Below, piece after piece: positions 1 through 6,807 of a stretch of 12,847 bases of DNA (position 1 is its first letter; the number at the start of each line of letters is the position of its first letter). The stretch is from Hydrogenophilales bacterium RIFOXYD1_FULL_62_11 (GTDB taxonomy: Bacteria; Pseudomonadota; Gammaproteobacteria; Burkholderiales; Thiobacillaceae): assembly GCA_001802655.1 (NCBI GenBank), contig MGZO01000032.1:1-12847 (forward strand). The letters are read 5' to 3'. The position numbers were made by a program, and so were the translations under genes. Under the pieces are notes generated by a model that saw only the letters and a program-made list of their open reading frames with translations, was not told the DNA's origin and did not search any database.

Positions 1-140
1 TACAGGTGGTCGATGCGGTCGGTGTTGAACAGCGAGGTGCGGCGCTTGATGCCGTGGACTTCGTAGCCCTTCTCCAGCAGAAACTCGGCGAGGTAGGCGC
101 CGTCCTGGCCGGTAACGCCGGTTATTAAGGCTTTTTTCAT
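1..140 (-). CDS. gmd: GDP-mannose 4,6-dehydratase, N-terminal part (cut by window edge)
   Basis: Only the first 46 codons and part of the next are inside the window; the gene runs off the left edge. The visible protein begins MKKALITGVTGQDGAYLAEF, the Rossmann NAD(P)-binding start of the short-chain dehydrogenase/epimerase family, with the GxxGxxG pattern at residues 8-14. It is followed by a KRRTSLFNTDRIDHL stretch around residues 32-46, where the RR-S-x-FNT pattern is typical of GDP-mannose 4,6-dehydratase rather than other epimerases. By family knowledge the enzyme turns GDP-D-mannose into GDP-4-keto-6-deoxymannose, the precursor of GDP-fucose, GDP-rhamnose or GDP-perosamine used in surface polysaccharides. 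The gene follows hisG after 39 bases with no visible terminator, so it may be co-transcribed. No clear Shine-Dalgarno sequence precedes the ATG. The other catalytic residues lie outside the window. Confidence 0.88.
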   Translation of the reverse strand, partial: MKKALITGVTGQDGAYLAEFLLEKGYEVHGIKRRTSLFNTDRIDHL

Positions 141-179
141 GGACGAGAGCAAAATAATGAAGCGGTATCTCGGAACTGC

Positions 180-827
180 TTAATGCTTAATACCAACTGC
201 CGCTGCAAACGCATCAATCACCGGCTGGATCAAACTGCGTTTGAGCTTGAGCGCGGCCTGATTCACCACCAGCCGCGAACTGATGTCGCTGATGTGTTCG
301 ACCGCGACCAGGCCATTGGCCTTGAGGGTGCCACCGGTGGAAACCAAATCGACGATGACGTCGGAAAGCCCGACCAGCGGGGCGAGTTCCATCGATCCAT
401 AGAGCTTGATGAGATCGATATGCACGCCTTTAGAGGCGAAGTGATCGCGCGCGGCGTTGACGTATTTGGTGGCGACGCGGATGCGTGCGCCCTGCTTGAC
501 CGTGCCGGCGTAATCGTAGCCTTCACGCACGGCGACCATCATGCGGCACTTGGCGATCTGCAGATCGAGCGGCTGATACAGGCCATTGCCGCCGTGTTCG
601 TTCAAGACGTCTTTACCCGCAATGCCGAGATCGGCCGCGCCGTATTGCACGTAAGTCGGCACGTCGCTCGCACGCACGATGATGAGCTGCACGTCGGGGC
701 GGTTGGTGCCAATGATGAGCTTGCGCGACGACTCCGGGCTTTCGCTAGGGACGATGCCTGCAGCGGCCAGCAGCGGCAGGGTTTCTTCAAAAATGCGGCC
801 TTTGGACAAGGCAAGGATGATGCCCAT
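180..827 (-). CDS. hisG: ATP phosphoribosyltransferase, short form (HisG)
   Basis: HisG catalyses the first step of histidine synthesis, joining ATP and PRPP to give phosphoribosyl-ATP in the cytoplasm. The 215-residue protein starts MGIILALSKGRIFEE, a standard HisG start, and carries the PRPP-binding segment IVDLVSTGGTLKANGL at about residues 158-173. It ends soon after the catalytic domains and lacks the C-terminal regulatory ACT-like domain of long-form HisG (about 300 residues). It is therefore the short form, which by family knowledge works with the regulatory partner HisZ; no hisZ is in the window. The frame stays open further upstream into murA, but the ATG at 825-827 is chosen because the family-like sequence begins there and it lies one base past the murA stop (TGAGATG), a layout suited to translational coupling. 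Unusually, hisD does not follow; gmd does. Confidence 0.96.
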   Translation of the reverse strand: MGIILALSKGRIFEETLPLLAAAGIVPSESPESSRKLIIGTNRPDVQLIIVRASDVPTYVQYGAADLGIAGKDVLNEHGGNGLYQPLDLQIAKCRMMVAVREGYDYAGTVKQGARIRVATKYVNAARDHFASKGVHIDLIKLYGSMELAPLVGLSDVIVDLVSTGGTLKANGLVAVEHISDISSRLVVNQAALKLKRSLIQPVIDAFAAAVGIKH

Positions 828-828
828 C

Positions 829-2082
829 TCAATGCACCCGCTTGATGCGCGCACCCAGCTGGGTGAGCTTTTCCTCGATGCGTTCGTAGCCGCGGTCGAG
901 GTGGTAAATCCGCTCGATGGTAGTTTCACCTGCCGCGACGAGTCCTGCCAATACGAGGCAAGCCGAGGCCCGCAAGTCGGTCGCCATCACGATGGCGCCA
1001 TCGAGCCGCGGCACGCCGCGCACCAGCGCAGTGTGGCCGGTGACTTCGATATTGGCACCCAGCCGGCGCAGTTCCTGCACATGCATGAAGCGGTTTTCGA
1101 AAATGGTTTCGGTCACGCTGGCGACACCGCTGGCCACGCAATTCAGCGCCATGAACTGCGCCTGCATGTCGGTTGGGAAAGCCGGATGCGGCGCGGTGCG
1201 CACATCGACCGCATTCAGCACACCATCGGATTCGACTTCGATCCAGTCGTCACCCGAGGTAACGTGCGCGCCCGCATCGGCGAGCTTGCCCATCACCGAA
1301 ACCAGGGTATCGGGCTGGGCGTGGGTCGCCCGGACGCGGCCACCGGTCATCGCTGCGGCCACCAAAAACGTGCCGGTTTCAATGCGGTCGGGCATGACGC
1401 TGTACTGCGCACCATGCAGCGCGTCCACGCCGCGGATGGTGATGACGCCGCTACCGGCACCTTCGATTTTTGCACCCATCGCGATCAGGCAGTTGGCCAG
1501 ATCGACAATCTCCGGCTCGCGCGCAGCGTTGGCCAGCACCGTGGTGCCGTCGGCGAGTGCGGCCGCCATCATCAGGTTTTCGGTACCGGTGACGGTGACC
1601 ATGTCCATGGCGATATGCGCGCCGCGCAGGCGCTTAGCCTTGGCGTGAATGTAGCCGTGTTCGATGTGAATCTCAGCACCCATCGCCTGCAAGCCCTTGA
1701 TATGCAGATCAACCGGCCGCGAACCGATAGCGCAGCCGCCGGGCATGGAAACACGCGCTTCGCCAAAGCGTGCCAGCGTCGGCCCCAGCACCAGGATCGC
1801 GGCGCGCATGGTTTTCACCATTTCGTAGGGCGCATCCTTGTGGGGAATCGATTCGCCGCACAGGGTAACGTGATTCTGTTCGTCCAGCGTGACGCGCACG
1901 CCCATGTGGCCCAGCAGCGCCAGCATGGTGCTGATGTCCTTCAGATGCGGCACGTTGCTGAGCTGCAAGGGTTCAGCGCTCAGCAGGCTGGCAGTCAGAA
2001 TCGGCAGCGCGGCATTTTTGGCGCCGGAAATGCGCACCTCACCGGTCAACTTGTTGCCACCTTGGATCAGCAGGGATTCCAT
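829..2082 (-). CDS. murA: UDP-N-acetylglucosamine 1-carboxyvinyltransferase (MurA)
   Basis: MurA transfers enolpyruvate from phosphoenolpyruvate to UDP-GlcNAc, the first committed step of peptidoglycan synthesis in the cytoplasm. The 417-residue protein has the family's usual length and an intact active site. Lys22-Asn23 lie in SGAKNAALP, the PEP-reactive cysteine is Cys117 in GGCAIGSRPVDLH (the fosfomycin target in this family), Asp305 is in AFPTDMQAQF, and Arg397 is in HLDRGYERIE. Because the catalytic residue is Cys and not Asp, this is a fosfomycin-sensitive type by sequence. The start ATG at 2080-2082 directly abuts the stop of the upstream bolA-like gene (TGAATG), and the stop is one base from the hisG start. 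The neighbourhood mla - bolA/ibaG - murA is also known from Escherichia coli and many other proteobacteria. Confidence 0.98.
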   Translation of the reverse strand: MESLLIQGGNKLTGEVRISGAKNAALPILTASLLSAEPLQLSNVPHLKDISTMLALLGHMGVRVTLDEQNHVTLCGESIPHKDAPYEMVKTMRAAILVLGPTLARFGEARVSMPGGCAIGSRPVDLHIKGLQAMGAEIHIEHGYIHAKAKRLRGAHIAMDMVTVTGTENLMMAAALADGTTVLANAAREPEIVDLANCLIAMGAKIEGAGSGVITIRGVDALHGAQYSVMPDRIETGTFLVAAAMTGGRVRATHAQPDTLVSVMGKLADAGAHVTSGDDWIEVESDGVLNAVDVRTAPHPAFPTDMQAQFMALNCVASGVASVTETIFENRFMHVQELRRLGANIEVTGHTALVRGVPRLDGAIVMATDLRASACLVLAGLVAAGETTIERIYHLDRGYERIEEKLTQLGARIKRVH

Positions 2083-2319
2083 TCAGCGTTTGGCCCACTC
2101 TTCAGGCGCGTAGGTCTTCATCGACAACGCGTGGATTTCCGCGTGCATGCGGGTGCCCAGCGCGTCATACACCAGACGGTGCTGCTGGATCATGTTTTTG
2201 CCGCTGAACGACGGACTGACGATGATTGCATTGAAATGCTGGCCGTCGCCGTCCAGTTCAATGTAATCGCACGGGAGTTTTTCGGTGATCCAGCCTTTGA
2301 TGTCGTCGGGGGTAACCAT
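2083..2319 (-). CDS. ibaG: BolA/IbaG family protein
   Basis: This small protein of 78 residues spans a complete BolA domain. The diagnostic motif is RMHAEIHALSMKTY at residues 57-70, with His63 in the position of the invariant histidine that helps bind a [2Fe-2S] cluster with monothiol glutaredoxins in this family. A cysteine (Cys17) lies in the N-terminal half. By family knowledge such proteins act in iron-sulfur cluster handling or stress response; the position immediately upstream of murA matches E. coli ibaG (yrbA), so that name is preferred over bolA itself. It begins two bases after the stop of the ABC permease gene (TAAGCATG), with a GAGG ribosome-binding sequence inside the permease end, and abuts murA with no gap. 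The exact subfamily is inferred mainly from gene order. Confidence 0.92.
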   Translation of the reverse strand: MVTPDDIKGWITEKLPCDYIELDGDGQHFNAIIVSPSFSGKNMIQQHRLVYDALGTRMHAEIHALSMKTYAPEEWAKR

Positions 2320-2321
2320 GC

Positions 2322-3077
2322 TTAATGCCTCAATTTGTAACCGCTCTTCAACATCAAGAGCGAAAGCGCGGATATTGCCACAAAGCTGCCTGCCACGACC
2401 AGCAGGCCGAAGCCCGGCGCGATGTCAGACTGCCCTAAAAAGGCGTAGCGAAAGCCGTCGATCATGTAGAACACCGGGTTCCAGTGCGACACCCCCTGCC
2501 AGAAGGCTGGCAGCGAGTGAATCGAATAAAACACGCCCGACAAAAACGTCAGCGGCAGGATCAGAAAATTCTGGAACGCCGCCAGCTGGTCGTATTTTTC
2601 TGCCCAGATGCCCGCCATGGTGCCGAGCGCGCCCATCAACCCGCAGGCCAGCAGCGAAAACGCGAGCAGCCAACCCAAGTGCGGCACGGTTGGCATGCCA
2701 AACCCCAGCGTCACCACCCACACCCCCAGCCCCACCACCAGCCCGCGCACGATCGCCGCGATGAGATAGGCGCCGAAGAATTGCAGATACGACAGGGGCG
2801 GCAGCAATACGAACACGATGTTGCCGGTGAGCTTGGACTGGATCAGGCTCGATGAACTGTTGGAAAAAGCGTTCTGCAACATGCTCATCATCACCAGTCC
2901 CGGCACCAGAAACTGCGTGTAGCTGACGCCGGGGTAGACCTCGATGTGCGATTCCAGCACATGGGAAAAGATCAGCAGATACAGCAGCGCAGTGACGACC
3001 GGTGCCACCACGGTCTGCACCGCCACTTTCCAGAAGCGCAGCAGTTCCTTGTAAAGCAACGCAAGAAAGCCGTTCAT
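2322..3077 (-). CDS. ABC-2 type exporter permease (YadH-like)
   Basis: The 251-residue protein is the membrane half of an ABC exporter. About six hydrophobic segments can be read, roughly at residues 20-40, 55-70, 98-125, 135-157, 170-188 and 222-244. The family signature near the end, HWNPVFYMIDGFRYAFLG (residues 198-215), closely resembles the conserved end of YadH-type ABC-2 permeases. Its start overlaps the stop of the upstream ATPase gene by the ATGA pattern at 3074-3077, so the two form a couple. The substrate cannot be read from sequence. By context, inside an Mla lipid-transport and cell-wall gene train, a lipid or envelope polymer is possible, but this is inference. A similar ATPase/permease pair occurs between mla and bolA-murA genes in other Betaproteobacteria, so it is not a recent insertion here. 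Confidence 0.9.
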   Translation of the reverse strand: MNGFLALLYKELLRFWKVAVQTVVAPVVTALLYLLIFSHVLESHIEVYPGVSYTQFLVPGLVMMSMLQNAFSNSSSSLIQSKLTGNIVFVLLPPLSYLQFFGAYLIAAIVRGLVVGLGVWVVTLGFGMPTVPHLGWLLAFSLLACGLMGALGTMAGIWAEKYDQLAAFQNFLILPLTFLSGVFYSIHSLPAFWQGVSHWNPVFYMIDGFRYAFLGQSDIAPGFGLLVVAGSFVAISALSLLMLKSGYKLRH

Positions 3078-3979
3078 GTTCGCTTCATGATGTCGGTAAA
3101 GACATCCTCCAGATCGGCTTCCAGCAACTGCATTTCGGTCACCTGCCCACCCGCCGTACGCACCCCGGCCAGCAGGGATTCGAGTTCACTGAAATCGCTG
3201 AAATTGAAACGCCAGCCACCGTCTGGCAGCGCTTGCAGGCGCGCTGCCCAGGCTGCAGGCGGCACGCTTGCGAGGCGCAACGCGGCGCAATGTTCGTTGG
3301 CGTGATGCAACAGGTTGCGCGTGGTGTCGCAGGCCACGACGCGCCCGGCCTTGAGCATGGCGATGCGGCCGCACAGCGCCTGCGCCTCTTCCAGGTAATG
3401 CGTGGTCAGCAGGATGGTGTGGCCTTCGCGGTTGAGGCGGCTGATGAATTCCCACAGCGAACGGCGCAGATCGACATCGACGCCGGCGGTGGGTTCGTCG
3501 AGCACGATTACGGGTGGCTTGTGCACCAGCGCCTGCGCCACCAGCAGGCGGCGCTTCATGCCGCCCGACAAATTCTGCGTGTTCTTGTCGGCGTGCGGGG
3601 TGAGATCGAGGTGATGCATGATTTCGTCGATCCAGCCGTCGTTGTGCCGGAGTCCGAAATAGCCGGACTGGATACGCAGGGTTTCGCGCACATTGAAAAA
3701 CGGATCGTAGACCAGTTCCTGCGGCACCACGCCGAGCGCGCGGCGCGCCTGCCGGTAATCGCGCACCACGTCATGCCCCATGATGGCGGCATGACCGGAA
3801 TCAGCGCGGGTGAGCCCGGCGAGGATGGAAATCAGAGTGGTTTTACCGGCACCGTTAGGCCCGAGCAGACCAAAAAACTCGCCGGGCTGAATGTCGAGCG
3901 AAACGCCGTCAAGCGCCTGGGTCGCGCGAAAGCGTTTGCACAGATCGCGTACGCTGATGGCCGGATGGGCCAGGGTCAT
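3074..3979 (-). CDS. ABC exporter ATP-binding protein (YadG-like)
   Basis: The 301-residue protein is the nucleotide-binding half of the exporter encoded with the following permease. All expected motifs are intact: Walker A GPNGAGKTT (residues 40-48), Q-loop Gln87 in VVPQELVYD, signature NLSGGMKRR (136-144), Walker B VIVLDEPTAGVD (157-168) with catalytic Glu162, and the switch histidine His194 in LTTHYLEEA. The last 90 or so residues form the extra C-terminal region common in CcmA/YadG-type exporters and end in an acidic patch (LLEADLEDVFTDI). The ATG at 3977-3979 overlaps the mlaB stop by ATGA, and its own stop overlaps the permease start in the same way. It would sit on the cytoplasmic face of the inner membrane. 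It is distinct from MlaF: the two ATPases belong to different ABC subfamilies. Confidence 0.93.
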   Translation of the reverse strand: MTLAHPAISVRDLCKRFRATQALDGVSLDIQPGEFFGLLGPNGAGKTTLISILAGLTRADSGHAAIMGHDVVRDYRQARRALGVVPQELVYDPFFNVRETLRIQSGYFGLRHNDGWIDEIMHHLDLTPHADKNTQNLSGGMKRRLLVAQALVHKPPVIVLDEPTAGVDVDLRRSLWEFISRLNREGHTILLTTHYLEEAQALCGRIAMLKAGRVVACDTTRNLLHHANEHCAALRLASVPPAAWAARLQALPDGGWRFNFSDFSELESLLAGVRTAGGQVTEMQLLEADLEDVFTDIMKRT

Positions 3980-4251
3980 TGCGGCAGCAACTCGGACACG
4001 CCATAGAGTTCAGCGAGGGTGGTGAAACTGGCGGGCAAACCGGTGCAGACCAAAGTGTGACCGGCTTGCCGGGCATGGCGCATGGCGCTGAAGATGAGTG
4101 TCAGCGCAGCTGAATCAGCTTGCTCGACACCGCTGAAATCCAGCGTATCCATCCCGCTTTCAAGTTGCGGCTGCAATTCGCGCAGCAGCCCGCCAACGGT
4201 ATCCACGGTCACTGCGCCGCCAATGCGGCAACAGTTGCCTTCACATGTCAT
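3976..4251 (-). CDS. mlaB: STAS-domain protein of the Mla complex (MlaB)
   Basis: This 91-residue cytoplasmic protein is a single STAS domain. It starts MTCEGNCCRIGGAVTVDTVG and carries the STAS core DTLDFSGVEQADSAALTLIFS (residues 35-55, shown here only in outline), where Ser47 follows the conserved Asp in the position that is phosphorylatable or structurally key in related proteins. In the Mla system MlaB binds the ATPase MlaF and is needed for its stability and activity. The ATG at 4249-4251 overlaps the mlaC stop by one base (TGATG); a GTG one codon earlier (4252-4254) is an alternative start that would add one residue. The length matches E. coli MlaB (about 97 residues). It precedes the YadG-like ATPase with a four-base overlap. 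Confidence 0.88.
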   Translation of the reverse strand: MTCEGNCCRIGGAVTVDTVGGLLRELQPQLESGMDTLDFSGVEQADSAALTLIFSAMRHARQAGHTLVCTGLPASFTTLAELYGVSELLPQ

Positions 4252-4898
4252 CACGAGCCAGGGCGCGGCGCCGGTTTGGCGACACCGCGCGGGGCCTGGG
4301 ATTGGGCGGCAAGCGTACTGATCAAACCGTCAATGCCATTCTGGCGGATGGTGCTGGAGAAAGACGCCCGGTAATTGGTGACCAGGCTTACGCCGTCGAT
4401 CGCCACGTCATACACCTTCCAGCCAAAAGCCGTTTTGTACATGCTGTAGTTGATCGGGATGGGTTGCCCGCCTGGCTGGCGAATTTCGGAACGCACGGTT
4501 ACGTCGGTGTCGTCCGGCTTGATCACCATCGGCTTGAAATCAACGGTCTGATTGGAAAACGCCGTGAGCGAACTGGAATAGGTGCGCACCAGCAGATTGC
4601 GAAACTCGGCCACCAGCGATTGCTTTTGTTTTGCGGTCGCGCGCGGCCAGTGCTTGCCGACAGCAAGCTGGGTCATCCGGTTAAAGTCAAAATTGGGCAG
4701 GATTTTGGCTTCAACCAATTCATGGACTTTGGACTGATTGCTGCTGAGCGCTTCCTTGTCCTGTTTCAGGATGGCAAGCACCTCTTGCGTTGTGGTGCGT
4801 GCCAATACGTCCGGCGGGGTGTCCACTGCCCAGACGACACTGGAACTCAAACCAAACACCAGTGCCAGCAACAGCCAAAAAGAGCGCAATGTATTCAT
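4251..4898 (-). CDS. mlaC: Periplasmic phospholipid-binding protein (MlaC)
   Basis: MlaC ferries single phospholipids across the periplasm between the outer-membrane and inner-membrane parts of the Mla pathway. The 215-residue protein begins with a signal peptide (MNTLRSF, then a leucine-rich core to about residue 24, likely cut after VWA). The mature part has the family's features: an N-terminal region ending KILPNFDFNRMTQLAVGKHW, a middle LLVRTYSSSLTAFSNQTVDFKP, and late GWKVYDVAIDGVSLVTNYRASF, close to the hallmark of the family. A Pro/Ala-rich tail of about 15 residues ends it. The ATG at 4896-4898 is preferred over the TTG one codon earlier, with an AGGA ribosome-binding site seven bases upstream. 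A gap of 51 bases separates it from the TolC-family gene, the largest gap inside the mla part, so its expression may be partly independent. Confidence 0.95.
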   Translation of the reverse strand: MNTLRSFWLLLALVFGLSSSVVWAVDTPPDVLARTTTQEVLAILKQDKEALSSNQSKVHELVEAKILPNFDFNRMTQLAVGKHWPRATAKQKQSLVAEFRNLLVRTYSSSLTAFSNQTVDFKPMVIKPDDTDVTVRSEIRQPGGQPIPINYSMYKTAFGWKVYDVAIDGVSLVTNYRASFSSTIRQNGIDGLISTLAAQSQAPRGVAKPAPRPGS

Positions 4899-4949
4899 CA
4901 AATCATCCTGTTCATAATGGGGTCAAGCACTCGGATAGACATCCGCTGC

Positions 4950-6338
4950 TTACTTGAGTTCACCCGTCAAACGCGCGAGCTGCGCGACGTTCATGTTGTA
5001 ATCGTTGATGGTGCGCACATACTCGGTTTGCGCCAACACATAGTTTTTCAGCGCATCGGTCATCTTGTCGGCGCTTTCCAGCCCCGCCGAAAAGTCGGCC
5101 AGCGATGCAATCAGCCAGCGCCGCGCGGCCGTCGCACTGGCGGCCAACTCACGCTGCGACGCGTAATTGGCCTGGGCATGGGCATACGCCTCGCTCACTT
5201 CAAATGGCACGCCCTCCAGTGCAAAGGCCTTCTTGTGATTGAGCGCCTCCAGTTCAGCCTGCGCCTGATTGACGCGCGCACTCGCCACGCCAAATACCGT
5301 GTCCCACTTCACCCCGACGACCGGTGTCAGTCCCGCACTGTTGAATGAATCGTTCAGATAAGGGTTGTCCACACTGTCACGCCGTGATGCGTAGTTGAAT
5401 TCACCAATCACCCCGGCATACACATCCGGCATGCGGTCTGATTTTTTGGCGGCCACCAGTGCGCGACGGGCGCGCAGCCCTGCTTCGAGCTGCTCCATTT
5501 CAGGGCGACTTTGCATGGCGCGCGACTTGAATTCAGCCAGGTCGGCCTGCGGAAAAGGCACGGGCTCGATTCGCTCGTCGGTCACGCTCAGCTCGCCGGC
5601 CAAACCGATACCCGTCAACACCTTCAGGCCATCGAGACTGATTTTTTCGAGCGCGCGCGCCTGGTTGGCATACTTCGACAGCAGGCCCTTGGCGGTTTGC
5701 AACGCGTATAGATCGGACTGCTTGGCGATGCCGGTATCGTCGGCCAGGTTCTTTTCAACGCTGACCAGCTCTTTTTCCAGACGCTCCAGCATGTCGTCCA
5801 GATAGACCCGAATATCGCGTGCGGCCAGATAGCCGTAATACGCGCGCTTGGTGTCATAGACCGTATCCGTGCGGGTCTTCTTGAGTTCGCCGCGCTTGAT
5901 GTCGATGCTGCCTTGCGCGGCCTCGCCGTAATGCTCAAGCTTGCCAAAGGTGAAAAGCGGCTTGATCAGGGCAAAGCTGAGATGCGTCCAGTCAGACACG
6001 CCATTCAGCTCTCTGCCGTCACTACGCGGGGTACACGGAAGCGCCGTACAGGATTGCGCGCCGCCCTGATAAAACCCGCCCTCGACTTCTGGCGCCAGGC
6101 CGATGAACGCGTTCATCCCGATTCGCCACCCCGCGTTGCCCTGCACTTCCTGCAACAGGCCGCGTGCCGCCTCGACCACCTGCTCGCTTTCCTTGATGCG
6201 GGGGTCTGCCGTCAGGCTCATTTCCACTGCCTGCTGCAAATTAAGGGTATCGGCCTGTCCTGGCCCTGCCACCATCAACATGCCCAGCGCCGACAGTACA
6301 CGGGTCAGGCGGGCGAATTCATCATGCTTGGATGTCAT
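4950..6338 (-). CDS. TolC-family outer-membrane channel protein within the mla operon
   Basis: The 462-residue protein resembles outer-membrane efflux proteins of the TolC/OEP family. It has a signal peptide (hydrophobic core about residues 13-26, cut near GQA-DT) and then LNLQQAVEMSLTADPRIKES, the typical first OEP helix. Long alanine- and glutamate-rich helices (about 145-240 and 355-460) surround barrel-like segments around 71-130 and 305-350, and SRPEMEQLEAGLRA (277-290) is a typical start of the second OEP repeat. There is no lipobox, so unlike OprM it is not expected to be lipidated. The only two cysteines, Cys97 and Cys102, lie in the predicted first surface loop and could form a disulfide. 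The ATG overlaps the mlaD stop (ATGA) and has a GAGGGAG ribosome-binding site. It sits where mlaA is often found. Whether it serves Mla, the YadGH-like exporter or both is unknown. Confidence 0.88.
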   Translation of the reverse strand: MTSKHDEFARLTRVLSALGMLMVAGPGQADTLNLQQAVEMSLTADPRIKESEQVVEAARGLLQEVQGNAGWRIGMNAFIGLAPEVEGGFYQGGAQSCTALPCTPRSDGRELNGVSDWTHLSFALIKPLFTFGKLEHYGEAAQGSIDIKRGELKKTRTDTVYDTKRAYYGYLAARDIRVYLDDMLERLEKELVSVEKNLADDTGIAKQSDLYALQTAKGLLSKYANQARALEKISLDGLKVLTGIGLAGELSVTDERIEPVPFPQADLAEFKSRAMQSRPEMEQLEAGLRARRALVAAKKSDRMPDVYAGVIGEFNYASRRDSVDNPYLNDSFNSAGLTPVVGVKWDTVFGVASARVNQAQAELEALNHKKAFALEGVPFEVSEAYAHAQANYASQRELAASATAARRWLIASLADFSAGLESADKMTDALKNYVLAQTEYVRTINDYNMNVAQLARLTGELK

Positions 6339-6802
6339 TGCGGTGCTCCCTCTTGAGCCTTGTCGTACAAAAATCGACCGATCAAATTTTCCAGTACCAC
6401 GGCATCTTGCGTGATGAGAATGCGATCGTGTGCCTTGAGTTTCAAACTATCGCCTCCCGCCTCCAGGCCAATGTATTGCTCACCCAGCAAGCCCGACGTC
6501 AGGATGGCCACTGAACTGTCCCTGGGGAAAGCATAGCGCTTGTCCAGACGAAGCGTGACAGCTGCTTCAAACGTTTCATTGTCAAACTGGATATCTGCCA
6601 CCCGGCCAACGACCACCCCGGCGCTTTTGACCGGTGCACGCAGTTTGAGGCCGCCGATGTTTTCAAAACGGGCAACCACTTCGTAGCTGGCCGACGAATT
6701 GATGGCGCTGGTGCTGCCGACTTTTAGCGCCAGAAACAGCAACGCGGCGATGCCAGCCAGGACAAGCAATCCCACCCAAAGATCGAGTACGGTCTTGTTC
6801 AT
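6335..6802 (-). CDS. mlaD: MCE-domain lipid transport protein (MlaD)
   Basis: MlaD forms a hexameric ring in the inner membrane through which phospholipids pass between MlaFEB and MlaC. The 155-residue protein has one N-terminal membrane segment (about residues 9-27) and a single MCE domain (about 39-117). The MCE hallmarks are seen in FENIGGLKLRAPVKSAGVVVGRV (46-68, key residues G50, P57, V58, G62, G66) and GLLGEQYIGLEAG (104-116). A C-terminal amphipathic helix, VVLENLIGRFLYDKA (135-149), fits the helix that lines the central pore in E. coli MlaD. It is a bit shorter than the E. coli protein (183). Five bases separate it from mlaE, and its stop overlaps the start of the TolC-family gene by four bases. 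The single short MCE domain implies a ring, not a periplasm-spanning tube such as LetB or PqiB. Confidence 0.96.
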   Translation of the reverse strand: MNKTVLDLWVGLLVLAGIAALLFLALKVGSTSAINSSASYEVVARFENIGGLKLRAPVKSAGVVVGRVADIQFDNETFEAAVTLRLDKRYAFPRDSSVAILTSGLLGEQYIGLEAGGDSLKLKAHDRILITQDAVVLENLIGRFLYDKAQEGAPQ

Positions 6803-6807
6803 GATGT

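Noticed and set aside
828..929. N-terminal extension of HisG into murA
   Set aside because: The extra 34 residues are not HisG-like and lie wholly within the murA coding region; the ATG just after the murA stop fits.
679..2325. Very long open frame on the plus strand (548 codons) opposite murA and bolA
   Set aside because: Its protein is rich in His, Gln, Arg and Asp without any family pattern, as expected for the antisense of a GC-rich gene; murA, bolA and hisG on the other strand are unmistakable.
3002..4006. Long plus-strand open frame opposite the ABC ATPase
   Set aside because: Composition is that of an antisense shadow, and the ATPase on the minus strand has all ABC motifs.
4245..5348. 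Long plus-strand open frame opposite mlaC and the end of the TolC-like gene
   Set aside because: No recognisable domain, spans two real genes and their gap, no ribosome-binding site.
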